A DNA stretch of 64,000 nucleotides from Lysinibacillus sp. B2A1. Its GTDB lineage: Bacteria > Bacillota > Bacilli > Bacillales_A > Planococcaceae. Shown piece after piece: positions 44,302 through 54,682 of the stretch. Both the position numbers and the translations under genes were made by a program. Position 1 is the stretch's first letter, and each line of letters begins with the position of its first letter. The DNA is taken from NCBI GenBank assembly GCA_002973635.1, contig CP027224.1, positions 2,924,501-2,988,500 of the forward strand, written 5' to 3'. The notes under the pieces were generated by a model. It saw nothing but the letters and a program-made list of their open reading frames with translations. It ran no database searches and had not been told where the DNA came from.

Positions 44302-45434
44302 TGGAGCGGAAGCCAAAAAAGGATCCCAAGGACATGCGTCACGGTTATACAACGGGAGCCTGTGCAACTGCCGTGGCAAAGGCAGCATTGCTCGCCCTAA
44401 TTACAAATGAAGAGCAGGAAACTAGTACAATTCATTTGCCAATTGGGCGAGATGCAACTTTTACGATTGAAAATTGTACGTTTGAAAACAATACGGTAAG
44501 CTGTGAAACCATTAAGGATGCTGGGGATGATCCAGATGCTACACATAAAGCACTTATTATTGGCACAGTGAGCTGGGCGGATACTCTTGGCATTCATCTT
44601 GATGGAGGAATTGGTGTCGGGCGCGTAACGAAGCCCGGCTTACCAGTACCAGTTGGAGAAGCGGCTATTAATCCCGTACCTCGTAAAATGATTCATAGTA
44701 CTGTACAGGGTGTTCTTGACGATTTTCAAATTAATCGAGGCGTCAACGTTATTATTTCTGTCCCAGATGGTGAAGAAATTGCGAAAAAGACCTTGAACGG
44801 TCGTCTGGGGATTATAGGTGGCATTTCCATTTTAGGCACAAGGGGAACCGTCGTGCCTTTTTCGAGTTCCGCTTATATGGCAAGTATTGTGCAAGCAATA
44901 AGTGTTGCTAAGGCGGCTGGCTGTGAGCATTTAGTCATTACAACAGGTGGACGCAGTGAAAAGTACGGAATGGCGCAGTACCCTGATTTACCAGAAGAAG
45001 CATTTATTGAAATGGGCGATTTTGTTGGTTTTACCTTAAAACACTGTAAACGCCTTGGCATTAAGCAAGTTTCTCTTGTTGGCATGATGGGGAAATTTTC
45101 GAAGGTCGCGCAAGGTGTGATGATGGTCCATTCCAAAAGTGCTTCGATAGATTTTAATTTTTTAGCACAATTGGCTAAGGATATTGGGGCAGACGAGGAA
45201 ACAATAGCTGCAGTACAGGAGGCCAATACCGCTTCACAGGTAGGCGAAATTATGGCAGAAAAGGGCTATGATGCATTTTTCCATCATTTGTGTGAGGCTT
45301 GCTGCTACTCCTCCCTACACCATATTAGAGGCGGTTTAACGCTTTCCACATCGATTTATTCGATGCAGGGACAATTATTAGGAAGGGCTGATGACATTGC
45401 ATCGATCGATGAAATTGATTGGGATCGGGGATAA
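44301..45434 (+). CDS. cbiD: Cobalt-precorrin-5B C1-methyltransferase
   Basis: 377 residues, the SAM-dependent C1 methylase specific to the anaerobic route. The N-terminal [20 protein letters not shown] is diagnostic; [20 protein letters not shown] and [17 protein letters not shown] follow. Its presence confirms the early cobalt-insertion pathway. The end overlaps cbiET by 44 bp, unusually long within this operon. Confidence 0.96.
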   Translation: MERKPKKDPKDMRHGYTTGACATAVAKAALLALITNEEQETSTIHLPIGRDATFTIENCTFENNTVSCETIKDAGDDPDATHKALIIGTVSWADTLGIHLDGGIGVGRVTKPGLPVPVGEAAINPVPRKMIHSTVQGVLDDFQINRGVNVIISVPDGEEIAKKTLNGRLGIIGGISILGTRGTVVPFSSSAYMASIVQAISVAKAAGCEHLVITTGGRSEKYGMAQYPDLPEEAFIEMGDFVGFTLKHCKRLGIKQVSLVGMMGKFSKVAQGVMMVHSKSASIDFNFLAQLAKDIGADEETIAAVQEANTASQVGEIMAEKGYDAFFHHLCEACCYSSLHHIRGGLTLSTSIYSMQGQLLGRADDIASIDEIDWDRG

Positions 45435-46611
45435 CGGACAGGAAAGCTTATTGCCGCAATATTTACAGTGGATTGAAAACTGTGAGGTACTTGTTGGTGG
45501 AGAGCGTGTTCTGGAATTTTTCCCGACATTTAAAGGCGAAAAAATAATGATTAAAGGCGGCCTTTCTGCACTTGTTACTAGATTATCTGAGGAAACAAGA
45601 AATACGATAATCCTAGCATCTGGTGATCCATTATTTTATGGAATTGGCAGTTACTTAGCGAAAAAGCTAGATATAGAGGTTTACCCATATATAAGCTCAG
45701 TGCAGCTTGCCTTTGCAAAGATGGGAGAAAGCTGGCAGGACGCCTATGTCACAAGTATTCATGGGCGCTCCATGAAGGGCTTAGTACAGCGTATTGATGG
45801 CAAAAAGAAAGTTGCACTTCTAACAGATGCGGAAAACAATCCGAATGCACTAGCACGTTATTTAAAGCATTTTGACATGACAGAATACCGAGCATTTGTT
45901 GCGGAAAATTTACAAGGCATAAATGAAAGATTCGGCTGGTATTCGCTTGATGAATTAGAAGAAGCGGATTTTTCTCCTTTAAATGTCGTTATTCTTCAGC
46001 AATTTTCAGAGCCAAAGCGTTATGCTCTTGGCATTGAAGATGAAGAATTCTCACAGCGAAAGCCAGATAAAGGGCTAATTACGAAAAAAGAAATTCGAGT
46101 ATTAAGTTTGCAGGCAATGCAGCTTCAAAAGGATAGTATCATCTGGGATGTTGGAACTTGCACAGGTTCAATGGCAATTGAGGCTGGCAAGCTTGCGCCA
46201 GAAGGCCAAGTGTTTGCGGTGGAGAAAAATGCTCCAGATTTAGAAAATTGCCTGCAAAACCAGCAAAAGTTCCGTGTCGATATTACAGCTATTCACAGTA
46301 AGGCGCCAGCAGGGCTTGAAAACTTCCCTGACCCAGATGCTATTTTTATCGGCGGTACAGGAGGCGAAATGGTTGAGTTACTGCAATTGTGTTGTAGACG
46401 CATTAAGCCAAATGGACGTATAGTCCTGAATGCTGCAACCATCGAAAATTTATATAAGGCAGTGGAAGCATTTAAGGCATGTGGCTTTGCTGTAGACATT
46501 TTACAGGCACAGCTTGCACGCAGTAAACCAATCCTAGATATGACACGCTTTGTCCCATTAAATCCTATTTACATTATTTCAGCATATCGAAAGGAAGAAA
46601 ATCATGAGTAA
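45391..46611 (+). CDS. cbiET: Fused cobalt-precorrin-7 C5-methyltransferase/C15-methyltransferase (decarboxylating)
   Basis: 406 residues, a fusion of CbiE (about 1-200; [34 protein letters not shown]) and CbiT (about 215-400; [20 protein letters not shown], a Rossmann methylase motif I). It methylates C5 and C15 and removes the C12 acetate carboxyl. The start is ATG 45391 with GGAAGGG only three bases upstream; ATG 45409 ([10 protein letters not shown]), which matches the family N-terminus better, is possible. The fused form matches the Bacillus megaterium operon. Confidence 0.94.
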   Translation: MTLHRSMKLIGIGDNGQESLLPQYLQWIENCEVLVGGERVLEFFPTFKGEKIMIKGGLSALVTRLSEETRNTIILASGDPLFYGIGSYLAKKLDIEVYPYISSVQLAFAKMGESWQDAYVTSIHGRSMKGLVQRIDGKKKVALLTDAENNPNALARYLKHFDMTEYRAFVAENLQGINERFGWYSLDELEEADFSPLNVVILQQFSEPKRYALGIEDEEFSQRKPDKGLITKKEIRVLSLQAMQLQKDSIIWDVGTCTGSMAIEAGKLAPEGQVFAVEKNAPDLENCLQNQQKFRVDITAIHSKAPAGLENFPDPDAIFIGGTGGEMVELLQLCCRRIKPNGRIVLNAATIENLYKAVEAFKACGFAVDILQAQLARSKPILDMTRFVPLNPIYIISAYRKEENHE

Positions 46612-47311
46612 TCTTGGTATTTTATATGGCTTGGGAGTAGGTCCTGGCGACCCAGAATTAATTACGGTGAAGGCATTTCGTGTTATTCAGGAATCGCCGG
46701 TTATTGCCTATCCAAAAAAGTTAAGAGGCAGTAAAAGTTATGCACATCGAATCGTGGATGTTTATATTAATCCAGAAGAAAAGGATATGCTTGGCCTAGT
46801 ATTTCCAATGACGAAGGATGAGGCTGTATTAGAGCGTGAATGGACAAAATCTGTTGAGCTTGTTTATGAAAAATTGAAAGAAGGCAAAGATGTCGCATTT
46901 GTTACAGAGGGAGATCCTCTATTATATAGTACATTTATTCATATGATGAAGCTGATGCAGGACAAGCACCCAGAGGTTGAAATTCGTACAGTTCCAGGTA
47001 TTTCTTCATTCAATGGTTCTGCATCACGCTTAGGTATTGCTCTAGCGGATGGAGATGACAAAGTTGCCATTATACCTGCCCATGATGACTATAATGCAAT
47101 GCGTGAAGCCATTGAAAGTCATGATGCAGTTGTGTTTATAAAAGTAGCGAAGGTGATTGATCTAATGCTCCAGGTGCTACGAGATTTAGATTTACTTGAT
47201 AAGGCGTCAGTTGTAACAAAGGTAACGTCTGACGAGGAAGTTATTTGGGATGTGCGTGAGCTAGACGGTGTCGAGTTAGAATATTTAACATTAATGGTGG
47301 TGCGTAAATAA
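46604..47311 (+). CDS. cbiL: Cobalt-factor II (precorrin-2) C20-methyltransferase
   Basis: 235 residues, corrin methylase family: [36 protein letters not shown] and [16 protein letters not shown]. CbiL adds the C20 methyl to cobalt-factor II, the first methylation after cobalt insertion. ATG 46604 overlaps the end of cbiET by 8 bp, and the stop overlaps cbiF by one base. Confidence 0.95.
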   Translation: MSNLGILYGLGVGPGDPELITVKAFRVIQESPVIAYPKKLRGSKSYAHRIVDVYINPEEKDMLGLVFPMTKDEAVLEREWTKSVELVYEKLKEGKDVAFVTEGDPLLYSTFIHMMKLMQDKHPEVEIRTVPGISSFNGSASRLGIALADGDDKVAIIPAHDDYNAMREAIESHDAVVFIKVAKVIDLMLQVLRDLDLLDKASVVTKVTSDEEVIWDVRELDGVELEYLTLMVVRK

Positions 47312-48096
47312 TGAAGAAAATCTATATTGTTGGCGCTGGTCCTGGTGACCCAGATTTAATTACAGTAAAAGGCTTACATATGCTACAAACAGCAGATGTG
47401 GTGATGTATACAGATTCATTAGTTAATGAGGAGTTAATTGCAAAAGCAAAGCCAGATGCTGAGGTAATCCGTACGGCTGGCATGCACTTAGAGGAAATGG
47501 TAGCGGTTATGGTGGATCGCGTTAATGCGGGAAAGGTAGTAGCTCGTATGCATACAGGAGATCCTGCAATGTACGGCGCTATAATGGAGCAGGTAGCTCT
47601 ATTAAAGAAAGAAGGCATTGGCTATGAGGTGATTCCTGGTGTGAGCTCAGTCTTCGCTTCTGCGGCAGCTATTGGTGCAGAATTAACAATTCCAGATTTA
47701 ACACAAACACTTATTTTAACACGTGCTGAAGGGCGTACACCTGTACCTGAATTTGAAAAGCTACGTGATTTAGCAAGTCACCATTGTACAATTGCGCTAT
47801 TCCTCAGTGCAACATTAACGAAAAAGATTGTCAAAGAGTTACAGAGTGCTGGCTGGGCAGATGATACACCAGTAGCTGTTATTCAACGTGCATCTTGGCC
47901 AGACCAAAAAATCGTACGTACAACATTAGTTGAATTAGATGAAGCGATGCGTGTTAACGGTATTCGTAAGCATGCGATGATTTTAGCTGGCTGGGCATTA
48001 GATCCTACTATTCATGATAAGGATCAATACCGCTCGAAATTATATGATGCAACCTTTACTCATGGCTTTAGAAAAGGTGTGAAGACAAGTGATTGA
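47311..48096 (+). CDS. cbiF: Cobalt-precorrin-4 C11-methyltransferase
   Basis: 261 residues, corrin methylase: IVGAGPGDPDLITVKGLHML, RMHTGDPAMYGAIMEQ and VIPGVSSVFASAAAIGAELT, typical of CobM/CbiF. It methylates C11 after CbiH60 has contracted the ring. ATG 47311 shares a base with the cbiL stop; the end overlaps cbiG by 8 bp. Confidence 0.95.
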   Translation: MKKIYIVGAGPGDPDLITVKGLHMLQTADVVMYTDSLVNEELIAKAKPDAEVIRTAGMHLEEMVAVMVDRVNAGKVVARMHTGDPAMYGAIMEQVALLKKEGIGYEVIPGVSSVFASAAAIGAELTIPDLTQTLILTRAEGRTPVPEFEKLRDLASHHCTIALFLSATLTKKIVKELQSAGWADDTPVAVIQRASWPDQKIVRTTLVELDEAMRVNGIRKHAMILAGWALDPTIHDKDQYRSKLYDATFTHGFRKGVKTSD

Positions 48097-49210
48097 ATTA
48101 CAAGAGGGCATTTTACCTGAGGTTGATCAACGCAATCCTTATGCCGTTGTAGCCATCACAAAACATGGTGTACAAATTGGACGTCGTTTACAGCATACCT
48201 TCGCGGCAAGTGATTTATATTATATGAGTAAATTTGAGCAAGGTGATGAAGCAGACAAGCATATTCAAATGTTTACAGGTACTGTGCGATTGCTATTGCC
48301 AGCTCTTTTTAAGCAATATAAAGGATTAATTTTAATCATTTCACTTGGTGCAGTTGTACGTATGATTGCCCCAATATTAATAGATAAAAAAACTGATCCG
48401 GGTGTTGTTGTCATTGATGATCGTGGTGAGAATGTCATTAGTGTGTTATCTGGACATTTAGGCGGTGCCAATGAGCTAACACATGAAGTAGCTGCAGCAC
48501 TAGGCGCCAATCCAATAATTACAACAGCTTCCGATGTACAAAAAACAATTCCTGTTGATTTATTTGGTGCCCGCTTTGGTTGGGTATGGGATAGTGCAGA
48601 TAAATTGACACCTGTTAGTGCTTCTGTTGTGAATGAGGAGCATGTCGCTATCGTTCAGGAAACGGGTGAACGTGATTGGTGGATGCGTGATACACCAATG
48701 CCAGAGCAAATTAAAATTTATCCGTCCACTCAGGCAGCAATAAAGGCTAAGCCACATGCGACTTTGTTAGTTACAGATCGTATGATAGAGCCTGAAGAAG
48801 AAGTACTGCTTGAAAATGGTGTGATTTATCGACCACAATCGGTAGTGCTAGGGATGGGCTGTAATCGTGGGACATCTCTGGAAGAAATTGAGCAAGTCAT
48901 TGATGAAACGCTGGCGGAGCTAAAGCTTTCAAAAAAAAGTGTGAAAGCATTATGCACAATCGATTTAAAGAAAGATGAGCAATGCTTCTTGGACATTACA
49001 AAGAAATATGATTGGGAATTTGTAACTTATTCACCAGCTGAATTAAACGAAATAGATTTCCCATCACCTTCAGAAACAGTTTTTAAATATACAGGAGCTT
49101 ATGGTGTCAGTGAACCAGCTGCTTTGCGTTATGCTAAGGTAGATTCGCTTATTTTAGAAAAGAAAAAATCAGGCAATGCTACGATTTCTGTTGCTAGATT
49201 ACTATTTTAA
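48089..49210 (+). CDS. cbiG: Cobalt-precorrin-5A hydrolase
   Basis: 373 residues. CbiG opens the delta-lactone and releases the C20 carbon as acetaldehyde, again specific to the anaerobic path. Conserved segments: IISLGAVVRMIAPIL, VVVIDDRGENVISVLSGHLG and GANELTHEVAAALGANPIIT in the first half; VVLGMGCNRGTSLEEIEQVI and a C-terminal GVSEPAALRYA in the CobE-like part. GTG 48089 follows AAAGGTG and overlaps cbiF by 8 bp. Confidence 0.95.
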   Translation: MIELQEGILPEVDQRNPYAVVAITKHGVQIGRRLQHTFAASDLYYMSKFEQGDEADKHIQMFTGTVRLLLPALFKQYKGLILIISLGAVVRMIAPILIDKKTDPGVVVIDDRGENVISVLSGHLGGANELTHEVAAALGANPIITTASDVQKTIPVDLFGARFGWVWDSADKLTPVSASVVNEEHVAIVQETGERDWWMRDTPMPEQIKIYPSTQAAIKAKPHATLLVTDRMIEPEEEVLLENGVIYRPQSVVLGMGCNRGTSLEEIEQVIDETLAELKLSKKSVKALCTIDLKKDEQCFLDITKKYDWEFVTYSPAELNEIDFPSPSETVFKYTGAYGVSEPAALRYAKVDSLILEKKKSGNATISVARLLF

Positions 49211-49221
49211 GGAGGAAACCC

Positions 49222-50589
49222 ATGCAAACAAATCGTTTTGTACTGGCTGGTACGGGAAGTGGCGTAGGTAAAACAACTTTCACTATTGGATTGATGAAGG
49301 CTATACAAAATAAGGGAAAAGTGGTGCAGGGCTTTAAATGTGGTCCTGATTATATAGATCCAACCTATCATACGACCGTAACGGGAAGAGTATCACGAAA
49401 TATTGATAGCTGGATGTTTTCACAGGAGGCTGTACGAGATATTGTTGCGCGCGCAAGCATGGATGCAGATGTTGCCATTATTGAAGGCGTAATGGGCTTC
49501 TATGATGGTAAAAGTCCTTTATCTGATGAAGGCTCTGCTGCAGACATTAGTGTTATCACAGAAAGTCCTGTCATTTTAATTGTTAATTGTGCAAGTATGG
49601 CTCGAAGTGTTGCAGCAGTTGTAAAGGGCTTCCAATTGCTGTCTGATAAGCCGAATATAGTTGGTGTGATTGCGAATCAGGTTGGCAGTGTTGGTCATTA
49701 TGAAATTGCGAAAGCTGCGATTGAGCAGGAATGTGGTATCCCTGTTATTGGATACTTAAAGCGTGAGAAGGGGATTGATATCCCTAGTCGCCATTTAGGA
49801 CTAGTGCCTGCCATTGAACGAGGAGAACTAGATTCATTTTTTGATAAGCTTGGTTCATTAATGGCAGAGACAATAGATTTAGACCAATTATTGAACTTAA
49901 CTAAGGCTCCTATTTTACAAGAAACAGGACAGCTATTTGCAGAAGAACCATCTCAAAATATTTGTATTGCTGTTGCAAAGGATGCGGCATTTAATTTTTA
50001 TTATGAAGAAAACTTAGCGCTACTACGTGCCAAAGGAGCAACACTGCAATATTTCTCACCGCTTGCCAATGAAGCGGTGCCTGTGGAGGCTGATGGACTG
50101 TATATTGGCGGAGGCTTCCCAGAGGAATTTGCGGAAGCACTAGCTAACAATGTAGAAGCTAAAAATTCTATTCGTGAAGCAATCTCCAAAGGTTTACCGA
50201 CATTAGCAGAGTGCGGGGGCTTTATGTATTTGACAGAGGCCATAACAAATAATGATGGTATTCGTTTTGATATGGTAGGTGTTATTCCTGGAGAAGTGGC
50301 CATGCAAACAAAGCTAGCCGCTCTTGGCTACCGCGAAATTTTTGGCACTCAACATAATTTCTTAATCGGTACTGATGAAGTAGCTAAGGGACATGAATTC
50401 CACTATTCAACATATAGCGGCACACATAATACGCCTGCCTATCAAACGAAAGGTCGTTTTGGGAAAAAGCAAGAGGGCTATCAAGAAGGTAATCTAGTAG
50501 CTGGCTATACACATTTTCATTTCGTATCAAATCCAAAGCTTGTTGACAACTGGCTAGCAGCTTGTAAGAAGGTGAAAAATCATGACTAA
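49222..50589 (+). CDS. cbiA: Cobyrinate a,c-diamide synthase
   Basis: 455 residues, an ATP- and glutamine-dependent amidotransferase for the a and c side chains. P-loop GTGSGVGKTT at residues 10-19, then GFKCGPDYIDPTYH. The C-terminal class I glutaminase-like domain has Cys331 (LAECGGFMYLTEA) and a final His in GYTHFHF. ATG 49222 has AAGGAGG. The end overlaps sirC by 8 bp. Confidence 0.95.
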   Translation: MQTNRFVLAGTGSGVGKTTFTIGLMKAIQNKGKVVQGFKCGPDYIDPTYHTTVTGRVSRNIDSWMFSQEAVRDIVARASMDADVAIIEGVMGFYDGKSPLSDEGSAADISVITESPVILIVNCASMARSVAAVVKGFQLLSDKPNIVGVIANQVGSVGHYEIAKAAIEQECGIPVIGYLKREKGIDIPSRHLGLVPAIERGELDSFFDKLGSLMAETIDLDQLLNLTKAPILQETGQLFAEEPSQNICIAVAKDAAFNFYYEENLALLRAKGATLQYFSPLANEAVPVEADGLYIGGGFPEEFAEALANNVEAKNSIREAISKGLPTLAECGGFMYLTEAITNNDGIRFDMVGVIPGEVAMQTKLAALGYREIFGTQHNFLIGTDEVAKGHEFHYSTYSGTHNTPAYQTKGRFGKKQEGYQEGNLVAGYTHFHFVSNPKLVDNWLAACKKVKNHD

Positions 50590-51220
50590 TTATTTTCCAA
50601 TTCATATTAATATAGAATACAAAACTGTAGTGATTGTTGGAGGTGGGCATGTAGCAACACAGAAAGTAACATCATTGCTTCCAGCTAAAGCAAATATTGT
50701 TGTAGTTAGTCCAACCCTAGCCGACTCATTACTGCCACTTGCGCAAGCAGGGCAAATTACATGGCGTGAAAAAGAATTTGAACCACGTGATTTAGATGAT
50801 GCATCACTAATCATTGCCGCGACAAATGATACATTGGTAAATGAGGCTGTACAAGAAGCTGCTCAGCATTGGCAGCTTATCAATCGTGCAGATGCACAAA
50901 CTGAGAGTGATTTTATTACACCAGCAACCGTACGTCGTGGTCCTTTAGTGCTCACAGTATCAACGTCAGGTGCTAGTCCGGCATTAGCAAGAAAAATCAA
51001 AGCTGATCTCGAAGAGCAATTTGATGAGGTATATGATGACTATGTATGCTTTTTACAACAGGCACGCTTAATGATTGCTGCAAAGTTTGAAAAAGGTCAG
51101 CAAAGACGTGCCTCGTTACAAGCTTTACTAGACCCAAACTTACTAGAATGGACACGTCGTGGTGAGATAGATAGACGTGAAGCCTACTTACAACAATTAT
51201 TGATGGGAGAAGTGCAATGA
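50582..51220 (+). CDS. sirC: Precorrin-2 dehydrogenase (siroheme/B12 branch)
   Basis: 212 residues, NAD-dependent oxidation of precorrin-2 to sirohydrochlorin, the substrate of CbiX. The Rossmann motif VVIVGGGHVATQKVTSLLPA and RGPLVLTVSTSGASPALARK match SirC/YlnF and the CysG N-terminal half. It lacks a chelatase domain, in keeping with a dedicated CbiX. ATG 50582 overlaps cbiA, and the stop overlaps cobA (ATGA). Confidence 0.92.
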   Translation: MTNYFPIHINIEYKTVVIVGGGHVATQKVTSLLPAKANIVVVSPTLADSLLPLAQAGQITWREKEFEPRDLDDASLIIAATNDTLVNEAVQEAAQHWQLINRADAQTESDFITPATVRRGPLVLTVSTSGASPALARKIKADLEEQFDEVYDDYVCFLQQARLMIAAKFEKGQQRRASLQALLDPNLLEWTRRGEIDRREAYLQQLLMGEVQ

Positions 51221-51984
51221 AGGATGGAATGGTGTATTTAGTGGGAGCTGGGCCAGGAGACCCCAAGCTTATTACAGTGTATGGGCTTGAATGTATTCAG
51301 AAGGCAGATGTTATTGCCTATGATCGTCTTGTGAATCCCAAATTGCTAGAATTTGCGAAAAAGGATGCGGAGCTTGTGTACTGTGGTAAATTACCTGGCA
51401 AGCATCACCTTATTCAAGACGAGATTCATGCACTACTTGTTGAAAAAGCGCAAGAAGGCAAGATTGTCACACGATTAAAGGGAGGAGACCCATTTGTTTT
51501 TGGTCGTGGTGCTGAGGAAGCCGAGGTATTAAAAAATCATGGGATTGCCTATGAAATCGTACCTGGCATAACAGCAGGAATTGCTGCTCCGGCATATGCA
51601 GGTATTCCTGTCACACATCGAGACTATGCGACAAGCTTTGCGCTCGTAACGGGTCATGGTCGAGAAGAAAAGGGACAAGATTTTTTAAACTGGACTGCAC
51701 TTGCAACAGGTATTGATACAGTTGCCTTTTATATGAGTGTTGGCAATATTGCCTATATCTCTAGAAAATTAATTGAACATGGTCGTAAGCCATCTACGCC
51801 AGTTGCTGTCATTGAATGGGGCACAACAGATCAACAACGTACCATTACTGGCCAGCTTGATGAAATTGCTAGCATTATTGAACGAGAGGGCTATCATAAC
51901 CCTTCTATGATTATTGTTGGTGATGTCGTCAATGTTCGAGAAAAAATTCAATGGTTTGAAGAGCAGGGACTTGCTTTTTCATAG
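51217..51984 (+). CDS. cobA: Uroporphyrinogen-III C-methyltransferase
   Basis: 255 residues, SUMT, which methylates uroporphyrinogen III at C2 and C7 to make precorrin-2. YLVGAGPGDPKLITVYGLEC, RLKGGDPFVFGRGAEEAEVL and VPGITAGIAAPAYAGIPVTH are diagnostic. It stands alone, not fused to a uroporphyrinogen synthase or CysG domain. The Bacillus megaterium operon names this position cysG(A). ATG 51217 overlaps the sirC stop by 4 bp. Confidence 0.95.
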   Translation: MKDGMVYLVGAGPGDPKLITVYGLECIQKADVIAYDRLVNPKLLEFAKKDAELVYCGKLPGKHHLIQDEIHALLVEKAQEGKIVTRLKGGDPFVFGRGAEEAEVLKNHGIAYEIVPGITAGIAAPAYAGIPVTHRDYATSFALVTGHGREEKGQDFLNWTALATGIDTVAFYMSVGNIAYISRKLIEHGRKPSTPVAVIEWGTTDQQRTITGQLDEIASIIEREGYHNPSMIIVGDVVNVREKIQWFEEQGLAFS

Positions 51985-52007
51985 AAGATTTAAATGGAGG
52001 GAACAGC

Positions 52008-52568
52008 ATGACTGTAATAGAGGCATTAAAAAATCGTCGAGCGATTCGTAATTATACAACACAGCCTGTTGAGAAAGAGAAAATTGAACAAATTTTACAA
52101 GCAGCCACTTATGCGCCCAATGACCGTATGCGTGAGCCCTGGCATTTTTATATCATTCAAGATGATGCCATGAAACGTTATGAGGAAATGGCCAATGTTT
52201 ATTTACAGGAACGTTTTCCAACTAAGCCTACTTTGGTAGAAAGCTCATTAAAAGTTGTGCAAACGACGCCTGTAGCCATTGTGGTAACGGCAGATATAGT
52301 GGAAGATGATGTTGATGCAACAGAAGATAATGTCTTTGCTGTTTGTAGTGCAATTATGTCCATGTGGCTGGCAGCAGAGGAGCTAGGGCTTGGCTTTGTC
52401 TGGCGTACACGTGGTGTGGGGCTTGTTCATGATGAAAGAATGCATAACTTTATTGGAGCAAGTCAAACGCAAAAAGTAGTAGGTACTATTTTCATAGGCT
52501 ATCCAGAAGAGCAGGAGCTTAAAGACAAGAAGCGTACCCCATTTGAGGAAAAAACAACATGGCTTTAA
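52008..52568 (+). CDS. Nitroreductase-family flavoprotein (CbiY position)
   Basis: 186 residues, FMN-dependent nitroreductase fold: ALKNRRAIRNYTTQPVEKEK, YAPNDRMREPWHFYII and IMSMWLAAEELGLGFVWRTR. In the Bacillus megaterium operon a protein at this position is called CbiY. Relatedness to BluB, which makes dimethylbenzimidazole from FMN, is possible, but the protein is shorter than BluB and I do not see its distinctive segments. A role as cobalt(II)-corrin reductase before adenosylation by CobO, the next gene, is an alternative inference. ATG 52008 has GGAGGG. Confidence 0.8.
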   Translation: MTVIEALKNRRAIRNYTTQPVEKEKIEQILQAATYAPNDRMREPWHFYIIQDDAMKRYEEMANVYLQERFPTKPTLVESSLKVVQTTPVAIVVTADIVEDDVDATEDNVFAVCSAIMSMWLAAEELGLGFVWRTRGVGLVHDERMHNFIGASQTQKVVGTIFIGYPEEQELKDKKRTPFEEKTTWL

Positions 52569-52582
52569 GGGAGGCTTAAAAA

Positions 52583-53119
52583 ATGGCTAGAAAAGGCTTG
52601 TTTTTAGTTTATACAGGTGAAGGGAAGGGCAAAACAACAGCCTCTCTTGGTGTTACATTACGCGCAGTTGGAAGAGGGCTGAATGTACGTTATATGCAAT
52701 TTATTAAATCACCAGAGCGTACATATGGAGAGCAAATTGCACTAAGTAAGCTTGGCGTGGAAATGGAGCAGATGGGTATTGGCTTTACTTGGACCAAAAC
52801 GCCAGAAGAGCATCGTGCTGCTTTAGCAAAGGCTTGGAAAAAAACAAAAGCAGCTCTGCAAGACGACACGATTGATTTACTCGTTTTAGATGAACTGAAC
52901 AATGCGCTGGCAATCACAAAGTTTCCAATTGATGATGTGCTACCCTTAGCAGAAGTTATTGAAGCCATACAACAGCGTCCTTCTACCATGCATTTAGTCG
53001 TAACAGGTCGTAGTGCAAATCCAGCCCTTATTGCCATGGCAGATTTAGTATCAACTATTGAGGCGACAAAACACTATTATGATGAGGGAATTCCAGCTGT
53101 CAAAGGTCTTGAATTTTAA
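52583..53119 (+). CDS. cobO: Cob(I)yrinate a,c-diamide adenosyltransferase
   Basis: 178 residues of the CobO/BtuR/CobA-Salmonella family. The P-loop TGEGKGKTTASLG (Gly12-Thr19) is characteristic, with LLVLDELNNALAI and VTGRSANPALIAMADLVST. It transfers the 5'-deoxyadenosyl group from ATP to Co(I). ATG 52583 has GGGAGG upstream. A 63-bp gap separates it from cobQ, the largest between genes in this operon, with no promoter or terminator noticed. Confidence 0.94.
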   Translation: MARKGLFLVYTGEGKGKTTASLGVTLRAVGRGLNVRYMQFIKSPERTYGEQIALSKLGVEMEQMGIGFTWTKTPEEHRAALAKAWKKTKAALQDDTIDLLVLDELNNALAITKFPIDDVLPLAEVIEAIQQRPSTMHLVVTGRSANPALIAMADLVSTIEATKHYYDEGIPAVKGLEF

Positions 53120-53182
53120 CCAAAGAGGACAACAAAAATCTGTTAAAGACCTGCTTCAATTATTAAGATGGAGGAAAAGACT

Positions 53183-54682
53183 ATGCCAGCAAAATCAATC
53201 ATGATTCAAGGAACGGCTTCTGATGTAGGAAAAAGTATGATTTGTACGGCGCTATGCCGTATTTTCTCAGATGATGGTCTTAAGGTAGTACCCTTTAAAT
53301 CACAAAATATGGCACTCAATTCATTTGTGACACAAGAGGGCGGTGAAATTGGCCGTGCACAGGGAGTACAAGCGGAGGCAGCACGTGTTATTGCTACGAC
53401 AGATATGAATCCGATACTGCTAAAGCCCAAGCAGGATATGGTATCTGAAGTCATTGTGCATGGTAAGCATTTTTTAAATATGGATGCCAAAAGCTACCGC
53501 AATCAATTTGTTCAGGAAGCAATGCCCATTGTAGAAAAATCTGTTCGAACTTTGCAAAATACATATGATGTCATTGTACTTGAAGGAGCCGGCAGTCCTG
53601 CAGAAATCAATTTAAAAGATCGTGATATTGCAAATATGCGAATGGCCCATTTAGCCGATGCAGCAGTTGTACTAGTTGCAGATATTGATCGAGGTGGAGT
53701 CTTTGCATCGATAGTAGGGACACTGGCACTGCTTGATGAGTCAGAGCGGGCACGCGTGAAGGGACTCATCATTAATAAATTTAGAGGCTTGCGAGAATTA
53801 CTCGATGATGGTATTGAATGGGTAGAACGTGAAACGGGCATCCCTGTATTGGGTGTTGTGCCGTATGTCGATGTCAATATTGAAGCGGAGGATTCCCTTG
53901 CATTATCTGCTCTGCGCTTTAAAAAGCCTAAACCTGGAGAGTTCGCCATTGATGTAGCAATGATTCGTTTGCCACGTATTTCAAATTTTACAGATGTAGA
54001 TCCATTTTTTGATGAGCCAGAGGTAGGTGTTCGTTTAATTGGTAACGTTCAAGAGCTAGGTACGCCTGATTTACTGATACTACCTGGGACAAAAAATACG
54101 ATGGATGATTTAGTTTGGTTAAAGGAACAGGGCTTCGACCAAGCAATCGCTAACTTACGCCAGCAAGGAACAAAAATTATTGGCATATGTGGTGGCTTTC
54201 AAATGCTTGGCGAAACATTATTAGATCCAGAGGCTGTAGAAGGAAACGGAGATTCAGCGCAGGGGCTAGCATTATTGCCAATGGAAACAGTTTTTGTTGG
54301 AGATAAAAAAACAGTGCAAATGACTGGAAAAAGAGGTCAGGATACACTTTCTGGCTATGAGATTCATCTTGGACGAACAAGGATTTTGCGTGACGAAGTG
54401 TCACCATTCTTACAATTAGCCGATGGTCGTGTAGATGGTGCAGTAAGTGCTGATGAGCAAGTAATAGGTACGTATTTTCACGGCCTATTCCATAACCGTC
54501 ACTTTACACGACAGCTTATCAATGATTTGCGTATAAAAAAAGGGCTACCTGCTTTAGCAAGTGATGTTAAAAGTGATGCAGAGCGTCGGGAAGATGCCTA
54601 TAATATGCTCGCTAAGCATGTTCGTGCGAATCTTGATATTAAAAAGATCTACGAAATCATGAATATAGAGGTATCTGTATGA
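53183..54682 (+). CDS. cobQ: Cobyric acid synthase
   Basis: 499 residues (CobQ/CbiP), ATP- and glutamine-dependent amidation of side chains b, d, e and g. P-loop-like GTASDVGKS at residues 10-18, PFKSQNMALNSFVT, and a glutaminase domain with Cys336 in IIGICGGFQMLGE and His in GTYFHGLFHN. ATG 53183 has GGAGG eight bases upstream; the frame from 53168 includes that site and is less likely. It ends in ATGA shared with the methyltransferase gene. Confidence 0.96.
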   Translation: MPAKSIMIQGTASDVGKSMICTALCRIFSDDGLKVVPFKSQNMALNSFVTQEGGEIGRAQGVQAEAARVIATTDMNPILLKPKQDMVSEVIVHGKHFLNMDAKSYRNQFVQEAMPIVEKSVRTLQNTYDVIVLEGAGSPAEINLKDRDIANMRMAHLADAAVVLVADIDRGGVFASIVGTLALLDESERARVKGLIINKFRGLRELLDDGIEWVERETGIPVLGVVPYVDVNIEAEDSLALSALRFKKPKPGEFAIDVAMIRLPRISNFTDVDPFFDEPEVGVRLIGNVQELGTPDLLILPGTKNTMDDLVWLKEQGFDQAIANLRQQGTKIIGICGGFQMLGETLLDPEAVEGNGDSAQGLALLPMETVFVGDKKTVQMTGKRGQDTLSGYEIHLGRTRILRDEVSPFLQLADGRVDGAVSADEQVIGTYFHGLFHNRHFTRQLINDLRIKKGLPALASDVKSDAERREDAYNMLAKHVRANLDIKKIYEIMNIEVSV

